From NCBI GenBank assembly GCA_964452415.1, contig CAYVME010000028.1:1-13438 (forward strand): 13,438 bases of DNA, written 5' to 3'. Under the pieces are notes generated by a model, which was not told the DNA's origin, made no database searches, and saw nothing but the letters and a program-made list of their open reading frames with translations. The stretch is from UBA12068 sp964452415. Lineage in GTDB: Bacteria > Patescibacteriota > Minisyncoccia > Moranbacterales > GWC2-37-73. Of this stretch, positions 7,248-13,281 are shown in pieces. Positions within the stretch are counted from its first letter, which is position 1; each line of letters begins with the position of its first letter. A program made the position numbers and the translations under genes.

Positions 7248-7278
7248 GGACTTTCCGGAAATTCGGAAAGTCCTTTTT
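7248..7278 (+). terminator. Intrinsic terminator after the 61-aa gene
   Basis: A perfect 10-bp stem, GGACTTTCCG (7248-7257) with CGGAAAGTCC (7264-7273), and a 6-base loop (GAAATT) are followed by TTTTT (7274-7278). This is a textbook rho-independent terminator. Confidence 0.92.
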
Positions 7279-7320
7279 CATTAAACACACATAATAAGCT
7301 CAACAGTCCGCTAATGATAC

Positions 7321-7349
7321 TTGCAATAAATGACTAGCAGTACCATAAT
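7321..7349 (+). promoter_or_regulatory. Predicted promoter of the 87-aa gene
   Basis: TTGCAA (7321-7326), a 17-base spacer and CATAAT (7344-7349). The matches to consensus are 4/6 and 5/6. The predicted start is near 7356, leaving a leader of about 20 bases. Confidence 0.5.
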
Positions 7350-7375
7350 TAAGATATAAGCAATAATAAAAAAAT

Positions 7376-7639
7376 ATGGCATTCGACAAAGCCTACAAAG
7401 ATGCAACTGATGAGGAGCAAAGGGAGCAATTGGAAAGGTTGGAAAACATGAAAAGACTGCAGGAATTGCAGGAAAGAGAAAAGGCTGAGCACAAACTTGG
7501 AATGGAAAAAAATGAACGCATGCTCGCGGAAAAACGGGAGATTGATTTAAAAAAAGAGAAACAATTAAGCTTACCTGAACATAGCAGGGATGAGCAACCC
7601 GAACTACCAAATATATTTCTATCAGAAAAAATACGATAA
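7376..7639 (+). CDS. Small charged coiled-coil-like protein, 87 aa
   Basis: Unrecognised 87-aa protein. Residues about 10-65 are almost entirely Glu, Lys, Arg, Gln and Leu (for example EEQREQLERLENMKRLQELQ), predicting one long amphipathic or coiled-coil helix. The tail (about 66-87) is Pro-containing and less ordered. There is no Cys, membrane segment or signal peptide. It has its own promoter candidate and ends 6 bases before a terminator stem, which supports a real transcript. Low-complexity composition can also arise in a spurious frame, so confidence is moderate. No Shine-Dalgarno sequence precedes the ATG. Confidence 0.62.
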   Translation: MAFDKAYKDATDEEQREQLERLENMKRLQELQEREKAEHKLGMEKNERMLAEKREIDLKKEKQLSLPEHSRDEQPELPNIFLSEKIR

Positions 7640-7645
7640 TAAATA

Positions 7646-7676
7646 AAAAAATCTTCTGCTTTACGGAAGATTTTTT
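7646..7676. terminator. Bidirectional terminator between convergent genes
   Basis: AAAAAATCTTCTG (7646-7658) pairs with CGGAAGATTTTTT (7664-7676) over 13 bp with one T-G wobble and a 5-base loop. A-runs and T-runs flank the GC core on both strands. It therefore serves both the plus-strand 87-aa gene and the minus-strand lexA-led run that converges on it. Confidence 0.88.
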
Positions 7677-7682
7677 AACATT

Positions 7683-8066
7683 TCAATTTTTGACAACGCC
7701 CGCCTCAACAAGAGCCTGATAATAATCGGGCTTTTTTATTTTCAAGAATTCCAAAACTTTTTTTCGCTCCGATAAAAAATTTTCGTTTTCAGTCACACCC
7801 ACTGATTCAAAAAAAACATCATATCCAAGATCGGCAATATCCTCAATAAAACTTTTTATTCTGGCAATTGCAAAAATTTCTCGAATTCTATCTTCGCCTT
7901 CAATTTTCTGATACTGATTGGAATCTTTTTTTTCATTTTCGAAAATTGGAATCAGGAGCTCAAACAATTCGCCTCTTCTCCTGAGCCAAATATCATTCTT
8001 TACCAGATTGAAATTTTCAGTGTCAAAGTATTGATACACGATTTTCCCATTTTTTTTATTCTCCAT
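7683..8066 (-). CDS. Shortened CYTH-domain (thiamine-triphosphatase-like) protein
   Basis: 127-aa protein. YQYFDTENFNLVKNDIWLRR (11-30) followed by RGELFELLIP (31-40) closely follows the ThTPase-type CYTH pattern of YYDT, WLRRR and WELK. YQKIEGEDRI (52-61) matches the next conserved block. The C-terminal KKPDYYQALVEAGV (111-124) also resembles the end of animal ThTPases. CYTH enzymes hydrolyse triphosphates within a beta-barrel tunnel. The signature N-terminal ExExK strand is absent. The frame upstream is closed by a stop after three codons, so it cannot be restored by an earlier start. Several middle strands also appear to be missing, since family members are usually about 180-230 aa. It is the last gene of the lexA-led run, 5 bases after the MFS gene. 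It may be non-catalytic or decaying. Confidence 0.6.
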   Translation of the reverse strand: MENKKNGKIVYQYFDTENFNLVKNDIWLRRRGELFELLIPIFENEKKDSNQYQKIEGEDRIREIFAIARIKSFIEDIADLGYDVFFESVGVTENENFLSERKKVLEFLKIKKPDYYQALVEAGVVKN

Positions 8067-8071
8067 ATCTT

Positions 8072-9268
8072 TTATTCAATAACTTCAGTTACAGTCTCCT
8101 GAGCAATTTTTTCATTCGAGAAATTTTTTTTCATAATTAAAAATGCAACAAACAAAATAAGAATATTAAACAAAAATGGCCATTGAACATTTTTCTGAAA
8201 AAGTGCTCCAGCCAAAAGTGGTCCGGCAATCATGGACACGGACGCAATTGAAGACATGATCCCCATTACCTCTCCCCTTTTTTGAGGTCCAGCCACTCCC
8301 GCCACGCCAGAAGACATCACGACTCGCAAAGTTGATTGTCCAACTGTTGTGAAAAGAAGTCCAAGCAAAAAGATTGCAAAAATTTTCAAATCAATCAAAA
8401 CAAATCCCAAAATCATAATCACAAAAAACCAAATTTCCAGATCAACTTCCTTGAAATATTTTAACCAAATTCTTTTAAGCGCCCAGCCTTGATTAATAAC
8501 CAAAACCACACCCATCGAAGTGAAAAGATATCCGGTCACTGTCGCAGAAAATCCAAAAACTTCTTTCACGAAAAGCGCAAAAACTGATTGCATCCCAGCA
8601 AATGCAACTCCGAAAAGAAACCATGCAAAATATCTCGAGCGAAGCATTTTATCCTTGAGCGCACCAGCAATTGGAGACAACGGATTGATTGAGATTTTTT
8701 TGCCCACACTTTTTTTCAAATGTGTTTCAGGCAAGAAGAAATATGCACCGATAACATTGAGCGTTGCCAAAACCCCCACAAACCAAAAAGGAAGCGAGGG
8801 TGAAATTGCGCCCAGTGACGCACCAATCACTGGCCCAACAATAAAACCAATTCCAAACACCGCTCCGATCAATCCAAGATTAGTGGTTCTTTCCTTGTCA
8901 CTCTTTGCAATATCCATCAAATAACTTTGTGCAATTGGAAAATTTCCAGCCGCCAAACCATCGATAATTCTTCCCAAGAACAAAACCCAAATTGCATGAG
9001 CCGAAGCAAAAACAAACCAGCCAATCGCCGTGCTGGTAATGCTCAAAATCAAAACTGGCCTTCTTCCAATTCGATCAGACAACGCGCCCAAAAAAGGACC
9101 ACTGACAAATGCAAAAAACGCAAACACTGCAAACAAAAGTGTCACCACAAAAGAAGATGCACCAAAACTTTCCACATAAAAAGGCAACACAGGAATAATA
9201 ACTCCAATCCCTATAACATCAATAAGCACAGTTAAAACTATAATCGCCTTATCTTTTTGTATTTTCAT
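8072..9268 (-). CDS. MFS transporter, DHA1/TetA-like
   Basis: 398-aa major facilitator superfamily protein with about 12 hydrophobic segments, the standard size. Motif A is GALSDRIGRRP (61-71). The drug/H+ antiporter motif C appears as GAVFGIGFIVGPVIGA (135-150). The first segment with LIDVIGIGVIIPVLPFY (15-31) is typical of the TetA/bacterial multidrug DHA1 group. It probably exports a small molecule with proton exchange; the substrate cannot be told from sequence. It lies 16 bases after the cupin gene and 5 bases before the CYTH-like gene. Only a weak AAAG precedes the ATG. It is not evidence of tetracycline resistance by itself. Confidence 0.9.
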   Translation of the reverse strand: MKIQKDKAIIVLTVLIDVIGIGVIIPVLPFYVESFGASSFVVTLLFAVFAFFAFVSGPFLGALSDRIGRRPVLILSITSTAIGWFVFASAHAIWVLFLGRIIDGLAAGNFPIAQSYLMDIAKSDKERTTNLGLIGAVFGIGFIVGPVIGASLGAISPSLPFWFVGVLATLNVIGAYFFLPETHLKKSVGKKISINPLSPIAGALKDKMLRSRYFAWFLFGVAFAGMQSVFALFVKEVFGFSATVTGYLFTSMGVVLVINQGWALKRIWLKYFKEVDLEIWFFVIMILGFVLIDLKIFAIFLLGLLFTTVGQSTLRVVMSSGVAGVAGPQKRGEVMGIMSSIASVSMIAGPLLAGALFQKNVQWPFLFNILILFVAFLIMKKNFSNEKIAQETVTEVIE

Positions 9269-9284
9269 ATATTCTTTAAGTTTT

Positions 9285-9608
9285 TCAAGCTCTAATCATA
9301 ATAAGAATCATTTTAAACTTGCCAACAGCATTGAGTGAATGTGGCTGATTGGCAGGCATGATCACGATTTCTCCAGCCTTTGCACGCACCACATTTCCAG
9401 AAATCATAACATCCACTTCTCCATCGATAATATGCACGATAGCATCATATGGCGCAGTGTGTTCACTGAGACCTTGTCCATCATCAAAGGCAAAAATTGT
9501 TACAGTTCCGACTGGCTTATCGGCAATTGTCCTGCTCACAACAGACCCCTCTTGATAATCAATCAGCTCAAGCGCATTAAGAGCTTTTCCTGCGAGATTA
9601 TTTTCCAT
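9285..9608 (-). CDS. Small single-domain cupin protein
   Basis: 107-aa cupin. Motif 1 is GQGLSEHTAPYDAIVHIIDG (44-63) and motif 2 is AGEIVIMPANQPHSLNAV (78-95). In motif 1 the usual HxH becomes H50-T-A52, so one canonical metal ligand is missing. H50, H59 and H90 remain, and D55 may stand in for the Glu. This variant is common in a group of small bacterial cupins of unknown function, so it may bind a metal weakly or differently. It starts 4 bases after the murI stop, which implies co-transcription and perhaps translational coupling. The substrate is unknown. Confidence 0.86.
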   Translation of the reverse strand: MENNLAGKALNALELIDYQEGSVVSRTIADKPVGTVTIFAFDDGQGLSEHTAPYDAIVHIIDGEVDVMISGNVVRAKAGEIVIMPANQPHSLNAVGKFKMILIMIRA

Positions 9609-9612
9609 AACT

Positions 9613-10413
9613 TTATTTCATTAGTTTAATTATTTCCAACTTAATTTTTTCACCAAAAAACAAATCAGCCAAATGTTGAATGCTGTGTGAATTCTTGGTG
9701 GTCAAAAATTTTCGTCTACTCTTTTTTTCTATTCTATTTTCAATTTCAGGATGATTATCCAAATAACTCTTCAACTTCTCAGCAACAATTTTTCCTTGTG
9801 AAATAATTTCAACATGCTGAGGAATATACCTGCGAAAAACATCTTCAATGATTGCATAGTGTGTGCATCCAAGAATAACCTTTTCGATATTTTCATTTTT
9901 CCTAAAAAGTTCTTTGGCATATTTTTTAACCACTGCATCAAGCTGACCAAATTCACCTGCCTCAATAATGGGAACCAGCAATGGACATGCTTGCTGAGTC
10001 ACAATGGCGCTAGGGTTATTTTTTAAAATCTCAATAGTGTAAATTTCAGAAAAAACCGTGGCCTCAGTTGCAAAAATTCCTATATTTTCAAATCCCATCA
10101 TTTCTTCAGCTGTAGGAATAATAATTCCCAAAACTTTTTTATCAGGATGAAATTTTGGCAAAAATTCCTGTTGAATTTTTCGAAGTGCCACAGCAGATGA
10201 TGTGTTGCAAGCCAGCACCACCAATTCTGCACCCTGCCTAAAAAGCTCACTCACACCTTCACAGGTGTATTGATAAATTATCTCTTGAGATCGAGATCCA
10301 TATGGGGTTCTTGCATTGTCCCCAAGATAAACATATGAATAATCAGGAAGTGTTCTCACAACTTCCTTCAAAATAGTCAGTCCGCCAAATCCGCTGTCAA
10401 AAAATCCAATCAT
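9613..10413 (-). CDS. murI: Glutamate racemase
   Basis: 266-aa enzyme converting L- to D-glutamate for peptidoglycan, of normal family length. The signatures are FDSGFGGLTIL (5-15), GDNARTPYGS (31-40), the first catalytic Cys C69 in ACNTS, and the second catalytic Cys C183 in GCTHY with H185. All active-site residues are present. Encoding MurI means the cell makes or modifies its own peptidoglycan. It is cytoplasmic. It starts 6 bases after the Nudix stop and is followed by the cupin after 4 bases. A racemase inside a lexA-led run is unusual. There is no Shine-Dalgarno sequence before the ATG. Confidence 0.95.
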   Translation of the reverse strand: MIGFFDSGFGGLTILKEVVRTLPDYSYVYLGDNARTPYGSRSQEIIYQYTCEGVSELFRQGAELVVLACNTSSAVALRKIQQEFLPKFHPDKKVLGIIIPTAEEMMGFENIGIFATEATVFSEIYTIEILKNNPSAIVTQQACPLLVPIIEAGEFGQLDAVVKKYAKELFRKNENIEKVILGCTHYAIIEDVFRRYIPQHVEIISQGKIVAEKLKSYLDNHPEIENRIEKKSRRKFLTTKNSHSIQHLADLFFGEKIKLEIIKLMK

Positions 10414-10419
10414 AATTTA

Positions 10420-10929
10420 TTAGCTGAACAATTCAATCGTCTTTTTTATCTCCCCAGCAACTCCATCAATACAGGGATAACTTTTCACCTCCTCAACATT
10501 GACCCAAGCGAAATCTGTAAATGCTCCTTTTTCCAATTTAATCTCTCCACTTTTATATTTGGCTGCAAATTTCGCCAAAATCACTGGGATGCCATCTGGA
10601 CGAACAAATGCCACACTATTGATATATGTTAATCCGTTTTCAATTTCAATTCCGGCCTCCTCAAAAGATTCTCTTTTTAGCAAATCTTCGATCGCATTTT
10701 CGAAGTCCAAAACATCACCATTTATCCTTGTTGGCTTTGCCAGGTCCATGTCATTCCATTCCAATTTTCCACCAGGAACTCCATATCTCCCAGGATGAAC
10801 TTTTTCTCTTTCATCCCTTTTGAGAATTAGACACTTTTGGTCACTCGGGCGCCAAACAACAACATTGGCAACAAAATAAAAAAGTTTGTCCTGCTTGGCA
10901 TTTTCAAGGCTAATTTTTTCTGCTGGCAT
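10420..10929 (-). CDS. Nudix hydrolase with an insertion in the Nudix box
   Basis: 169-aa Nudix protein. The strand and Gly-rich start YGVPGGKLEW (49-58) and the catalytic helix KRESFEEAGIEI (85-96) give the REx2EExG core with metal ligands E87, E90 and E91. The usual five-residue step between the Gly and the first Glu is replaced by about 20 residues (56-76, containing DMDLAKPTRINGDVLD), and the Glu-to-Arg spacing is one residue longer than canonical. Nudix enzymes cleave nucleoside diphosphates linked to another group; the specificity here is unknown. Sanitising damaged nucleotides would suit a LexA-linked operon, but that is inference. It is 25 bases after the GHKL-like gene and 6 bases before murI. 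Confidence 0.9.
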   Translation of the reverse strand: MPAEKISLENAKQDKLFYFVANVVVWRPSDQKCLILKRDEREKVHPGRYGVPGGKLEWNDMDLAKPTRINGDVLDFENAIEDLLKRESFEEAGIEIENGLTYINSVAFVRPDGIPVILAKFAAKYKSGEIKLEKGAFTDFAWVNVEEVKSYPCIDGVAGEIKKTIELFS

Positions 10930-10954
10930 ACGATTTGTCTTTTTAATATTTTAC

Positions 10955-11458
10955 TTACATTCTTTGTCCAAAGTCGCGACCATGAAATTGCGGTTCATCT
11001 TCTTCAGCTGGCGGCGCCACATTGTATTTCACGAAGGTCACACGCGAACCCTTGAAAAGATCGCTTTCATCAACTTCTTCGAGCTTGCCTCGTCTGTCTT
11101 TTTCATATGTCACACCATGAAATTCAACCATGAAATCATCAGCATATTCAATCGCCTCTTTCATTCCATAATTTCCAGAAACATTGAGACTGATTTCTTT
11201 TTCATCTGTTCCAAAATCATCAATCACGATTTTTATTTTCTCGTCGTCAAAAACAGCAGTGACCTTCCCGTCACTTTTTCCATCTCCCAAAGAGTTTTTC
11301 ACAAGTTCAACCAGGTAATTTCCCACTGCATACAATTTTCCGGGTGTCACTGGCGATCCCGACTGAACTGAAATTTCTTTCCACCATGCCAAAACCATTG
11401 TCGGAATTGAACTTGCCTGCGATCCTTTGATTTCCAAACTCTTTTCAAAAATTTCCAT
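10955..11458 (-). CDS. GHKL/HATPase-fold protein (RsbW-like)
   Basis: 167-aa protein with a probable histidine-kinase-like ATPase fold. The N-box is LVELVKNSLGDG (49-60; E51, N55), the G1 box is DDFGTDEKE (80-88), the G2-like element is GNYGMKEAIEYADDF (95-109), and the last strand is KGSRVTFVKY (136-145). It has no dimerisation or His-phosphotransfer domain and no receiver, so it resembles anti-sigma kinases of the RsbW/SpoIIAB type more than a sensor kinase. No anti-anti-sigma partner is visible. The last 20 residues are charged, with RDFGQRM at the end. The frame is open to an ATG at 11551, but that would overlap the HD gene by 74 bases. The ATG at 11458, 19 bases after the HD stop, is preferred. 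The call is from motifs only. Confidence 0.65.
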   Translation of the reverse strand: MEIFEKSLEIKGSQASSIPTMVLAWWKEISVQSGSPVTPGKLYAVGNYLVELVKNSLGDGKSDGKVTAVFDDEKIKIVIDDFGTDEKEISLNVSGNYGMKEAIEYADDFMVEFHGVTYEKDRRGKLEEVDESDLFKGSRVTFVKYNVAPPAEEDEPQFHGRDFGQRM

Positions 11459-11477
11459 TTTTATTTGTACTAAAAAA

Positions 11478-12131
11478 TTAAAATCTACATTCCCATTCTT
11501 CAAAGAACTGCTCGAGATAATATTCCACAAATTTATGACGCTTTTCGCCAATCTCCTTAGCTGCTTTTGTATTTAGGCGATCTTTCAATAATAAAATTTT
11601 CTCATAAAAATGATTTATTGATGTACTTTCTCCATTTTTATATTGCTCAAATGTTGCAATTGTTTCAGGTTTTCTTTCTGGGTCATATATCTTGCGATTA
11701 CGACTTCCACCAAATGCAAAAGTTCTGGCAACTCCAATAGCACCAATAGCATCCAGTCGATCGGCATCTTGAACAACAAAACCTTCGATGGTATTAATCT
11801 TTTTACCCTCTGTTTCCTTGCTGAATGACATACAATCAATAATTTTTAAAACATGTTCCAACTCATCTTTTTTAATATCATTTTTTTCTAACCATGTTTC
11901 CACCTTTTTAAGTCCAGCCTTTTCATCACCATCATTCAATTTCCAATCTGCAACATCATGCAAAAGCGCAGCCAATTGGACAACAAATAAATCAGCATTT
12001 TCAATATTTCCAAGATATTTTGCCATTTTCCAAACGCGCTCAGTGTGCCACCAATCATGCCCAGAACTTTCTCCTTCAAAAAAATTCTTAGCAAATTCAG
12101 CAGTTTTATCAATAATTTGTTGTTTATTCAT
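11478..12131 (-). CDS. HD-domain phosphohydrolase (YpgQ/YedJ-like)
   Basis: 217-aa soluble HD-superfamily protein. Metal-binding residues are visible in HDWWHTERVWKMA (25-37; H29), the HD pair in LLHDVADWK (56-64; H58, D59), and QDADRLDAIGAIGVARTFAF (121-140; D122/D124). This third motif and the overall length are typical of the YpgQ/YedJ group. Members studied in Bacillus act as metal-dependent nucleotide (dNTP) pyrophosphohydrolases. It lies 11 bases after lexA and 19 bases before the GHKL-like gene. A nucleotide-pool role next to lexA is plausible but unproven. No Shine-Dalgarno sequence precedes the ATG. Confidence 0.88.
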   Translation of the reverse strand: MNKQQIIDKTAEFAKNFFEGESSGHDWWHTERVWKMAKYLGNIENADLFVVQLAALLHDVADWKLNDGDEKAGLKKVETWLEKNDIKKDELEHVLKIIDCMSFSKETEGKKINTIEGFVVQDADRLDAIGAIGVARTFAFGGSRNRKIYDPERKPETIATFEQYKNGESTSINHFYEKILLLKDRLNTKAAKEIGEKRHKFVEYYLEQFFEEWECRF

Positions 12132-12142
12132 GGTATTGATCT

Positions 12143-12814
12143 TTATAAGTTTTCATACACTAACTCTTCTGAGCCAAATGAATTTTTGATCACCTCAATC
12201 ACTTTTCCAAAAACCTGGAAATTTCTTTTCATGATGATCGGACGATACTGCGAATCATGAGACATCGGCGAAAGAATCACAGCATTTGAAGTGAAATTGA
12301 TTTGTTTGATCAACGCCATTCCATCCACGATTGCCACCACTTTGTCTTTTTGATTGATGTCGGTCGTGACCTGGGTCAAAACCAAATCGCCAGTTTCAAT
12401 TCCTCCGTCTTTCATTGAATCTCCCATTGCACGAAAAACCACAACTTTTTCAGGATTGTTCCCATTCAAGAATTCTCGATCCAAAGTGATGAATTCATCA
12501 TATGATTGCTCAGCAAAAACATTCATGTTGTCGCAACCTGCCGAGCTTAAAACTGGAAGTGTCACGGTCTCCAGCATGATATCATTATATTTCGCCAAAC
12601 GAATTCCACGGCTTTGATGATGACCGCGAACAATCAAGCCCTTCTTCTCCAAGCTTTCCAAATATTGAGTCACGGTGCGAAGCGAAGACACTCCCAAAAA
12701 TTTTGCCAACTCACCAATGGTTGGTGAAAAACCATCCCTTTCAAGACAACTGCAAATAAAGTCGAATACTCGTTTTTGTTTTTTCGTTAAAGTTTTTGAA
12801 TTTAAATTCAACAT
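12143..12814 (-). CDS. lexA: LexA-type repressor with self-cleavage domain
   Basis: 223-aa SOS repressor. A winged helix-turn-helix (about 8-66) contains SPTIGELAKFLGVSSLRTVT (30-49). An Ala-Gly cleavage site (A92-G93 in LSSAGCDN) is followed by the S24-type peptidase domain with catalytic S133 (MGDSMKDGG) and K170 (GMALIKQ). All parts for RecA-stimulated self-cleavage are present. The frame is open up to 12886. I chose 12814 because the upstream ATGs (12829, 12886) lie inside or before the -10/-35 boxes and so would not be transcribed from that promoter. Also, MLNLNSKTLTKKQKRV aligns with the usual LexA start. The first gene of an eight-gene run, it probably represses its own promoter. Confidence 0.92.
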   Translation of the reverse strand: MLNLNSKTLTKKQKRVFDFICSCLERDGFSPTIGELAKFLGVSSLRTVTQYLESLEKKGLIVRGHHQSRGIRLAKYNDIMLETVTLPVLSSAGCDNMNVFAEQSYDEFITLDREFLNGNNPEKVVVFRAMGDSMKDGGIETGDLVLTQVTTDINQKDKVVAIVDGMALIKQINFTSNAVILSPMSHDSQYRPIIMKRNFQVFGKVIEVIKNSFGSEELVYENL

Positions 12815-12820
12815 TTCCCC

Positions 12821-12849
12821 ATTATACATTTTTTGAGCTTGTGTAACAA
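12821..12849 (-). promoter_or_regulatory. lexA promoter (leaderless start predicted)
   Basis: On the minus strand, TTGTTA (-35, 12844-12849) and a perfect TATAAT (-10, 12821-12826) are separated by 17 bases. The discriminator GGGGAA is 6 bases long and ends at the A of the lexA ATG (12814). Transcription is therefore predicted to start on, or within two bases of, the start codon. Confidence 0.75.
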
Positions 12850-12857
12850 TACTCAAG
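12838..12857. promoter_or_regulatory. Candidate LexA operator
   Basis: CTTGTGTAACAATACTCAAG is an imperfect palindrome with 8-base arms, one mismatch and a 4-base centre, covering the lexA -35 box. Occupancy would block RNA polymerase, which fits autorepression. It does not match the classic CTGT-N8-ACAG or GAAC-N4-GTTC boxes, so the assignment is positional. Confidence 0.4.
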
Positions 12858-12956
12858 TTATGCACACAATATACACACATTTGCAAAATTAAAATGCTTT
12901 ATTTTAGGCATTTTAAGAAAATATGCTCAGTTATGTACCACACATGTGCATAACTT
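12855..12956. repeat. AGTTATGYAC boxes in inverted array upstream of lexA
   Basis: AAGTTATGCACA (12855-12866) is repeated exactly, inverted, as TGTGCATAACTT (12945-12956). A third variant, AGTTATGTAC (12929-12938), faces the last copy to make a 27-base dyad centred at 12942. The exact copies contain TTATGCACA, which fits the loose DnaA consensus TTATNCACA. A further dyad, TTAAAATGC/GCATTTTAA (12889-12897, 12908-12916), lies between them, and ATACACAAC/ATACACAAA direct repeats follow at 12959-12976. There is no gene here (12815-13001). It could be a LexA or other regulator array, or a DnaA cluster. Confidence 0.6.
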
Positions 12957-13002
12957 CAATACACAACATACACAAATATTCACATCTTCTAGGACAGCAA
13001 AC

Positions 13003-13026
13003 AAAAAGAGCCCCTTGAGGGACTCT
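13003..13026 (-). terminator. Intrinsic terminator after the tRNA-Ser pair
   Basis: On the minus strand, AGAGTCCC and GGGGCTCT form an 8-bp stem (one T-G wobble) around the loop TCAA, followed by TTTTT. It lies about 13 bases past the 3' end of tRNA-Ser(GCU). Confidence 0.92.
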
Positions 13027-13038
13027 GTTCTTATGATG

Positions 13039-13125
13039 CGGAGAAGGAGGGATTCGAACCCTCGAAGGCGGTTAAGCCTTGCCTCGTTAGCAGTGAGGTA
13101 CTTTCGGCCTCTCAGTCACCTCTCC
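13039..13125 (-). tRNA. trnS(gcu): tRNA-Ser(GCU)
   Basis: 87-base class II tRNA with a long variable arm. The anticodon GCT (13089-13091) reads AGC/AGU codons. Acceptor GGAGAGG pairs with CTTCTCC (one G-U), the discriminator is G73, and the T-arm is GAGGG-TTCGAAT-CCCTC. The anticodon stem CCTCA/CGAGG has an A31-C39 mismatch at the loop end. CCA is not encoded. It is the second gene of a two-tRNA unit. Confidence 0.96.
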
Positions 13126-13154
13126 ATTTGAAACTATTTTATTCCATACCATTG

Positions 13155-13239
13155 AGGAAGCGAAGAGATTCGAACTCTTGATGGGTCGCCCCATGACAGT
13201 TTTCAAGACTGTTGCCTTCAACCACTCGGCCACGCTTCC
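13155..13239 (-). tRNA. trnS(uga): tRNA-Ser(UGA)
   Basis: 85-base class II tRNA. The anticodon TGA (13203-13205) reads UCA and related UCN codons. The acceptor GGAAGCG/CGCTTCC is perfect, the anticodon stem ACAGT/ACTGT is perfect, the variable arm is TGGG-GCGA-CCCA, and the T-arm is AAGAG-TTCGAAT-CTCTT. The discriminator base is U73 rather than the G73 normal for serine tRNAs. CCA is not encoded. It lies 29 bases before tRNA-Ser(GCU) on the same transcript. Confidence 0.96.
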
Positions 13240-13281
13240 AATATGTTTTTTTCAAAAACTCAAAAATTCAGAACTCTGCAT

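Noticed and set aside
8520..9235. Plus-strand open frames opposite the MFS gene
   Set aside because: Their composition (Lys/Asn/Arg/Gln-rich without structure) is typical of an antisense shadow of membrane codons; the minus-strand frame has clear MFS motifs.
8072..9268. Tetracycline resistance gene
   Set aside because: The DHA1/TetA-like motifs define a broad transporter group; nothing in the sequence fixes the substrate.
11459..11551. Earlier ATG for the GHKL-like gene at 11551
   Set aside because: It would overlap the HD gene by 74 bases and adds a segment with no family resemblance; the ATG at 11458 fits operon spacing.
12815..12886. Upstream ATGs for lexA at 12829 and 12886
   Set aside because: Both lie upstream of the predicted transcript start, within or beyond the promoter, and the extra residues do not match LexA.
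12827..13000. Chromosome replication origin
   Set aside because: Two TTATNCACA matches and AT-rich repeats are suggestive, but there is no dnaA, dnaN, rpmH or gidA nearby and no strict DnaA box; kept only as an alternative in the findings.
12946..13131. Plus-strand open frame of 61 codons near the right end
   Set aside because: It runs across the terminator and the antisense of tRNA-Ser(GCU); the RRRRDSNPRRR-like string is the well-known artefact of translating antisense tRNA.
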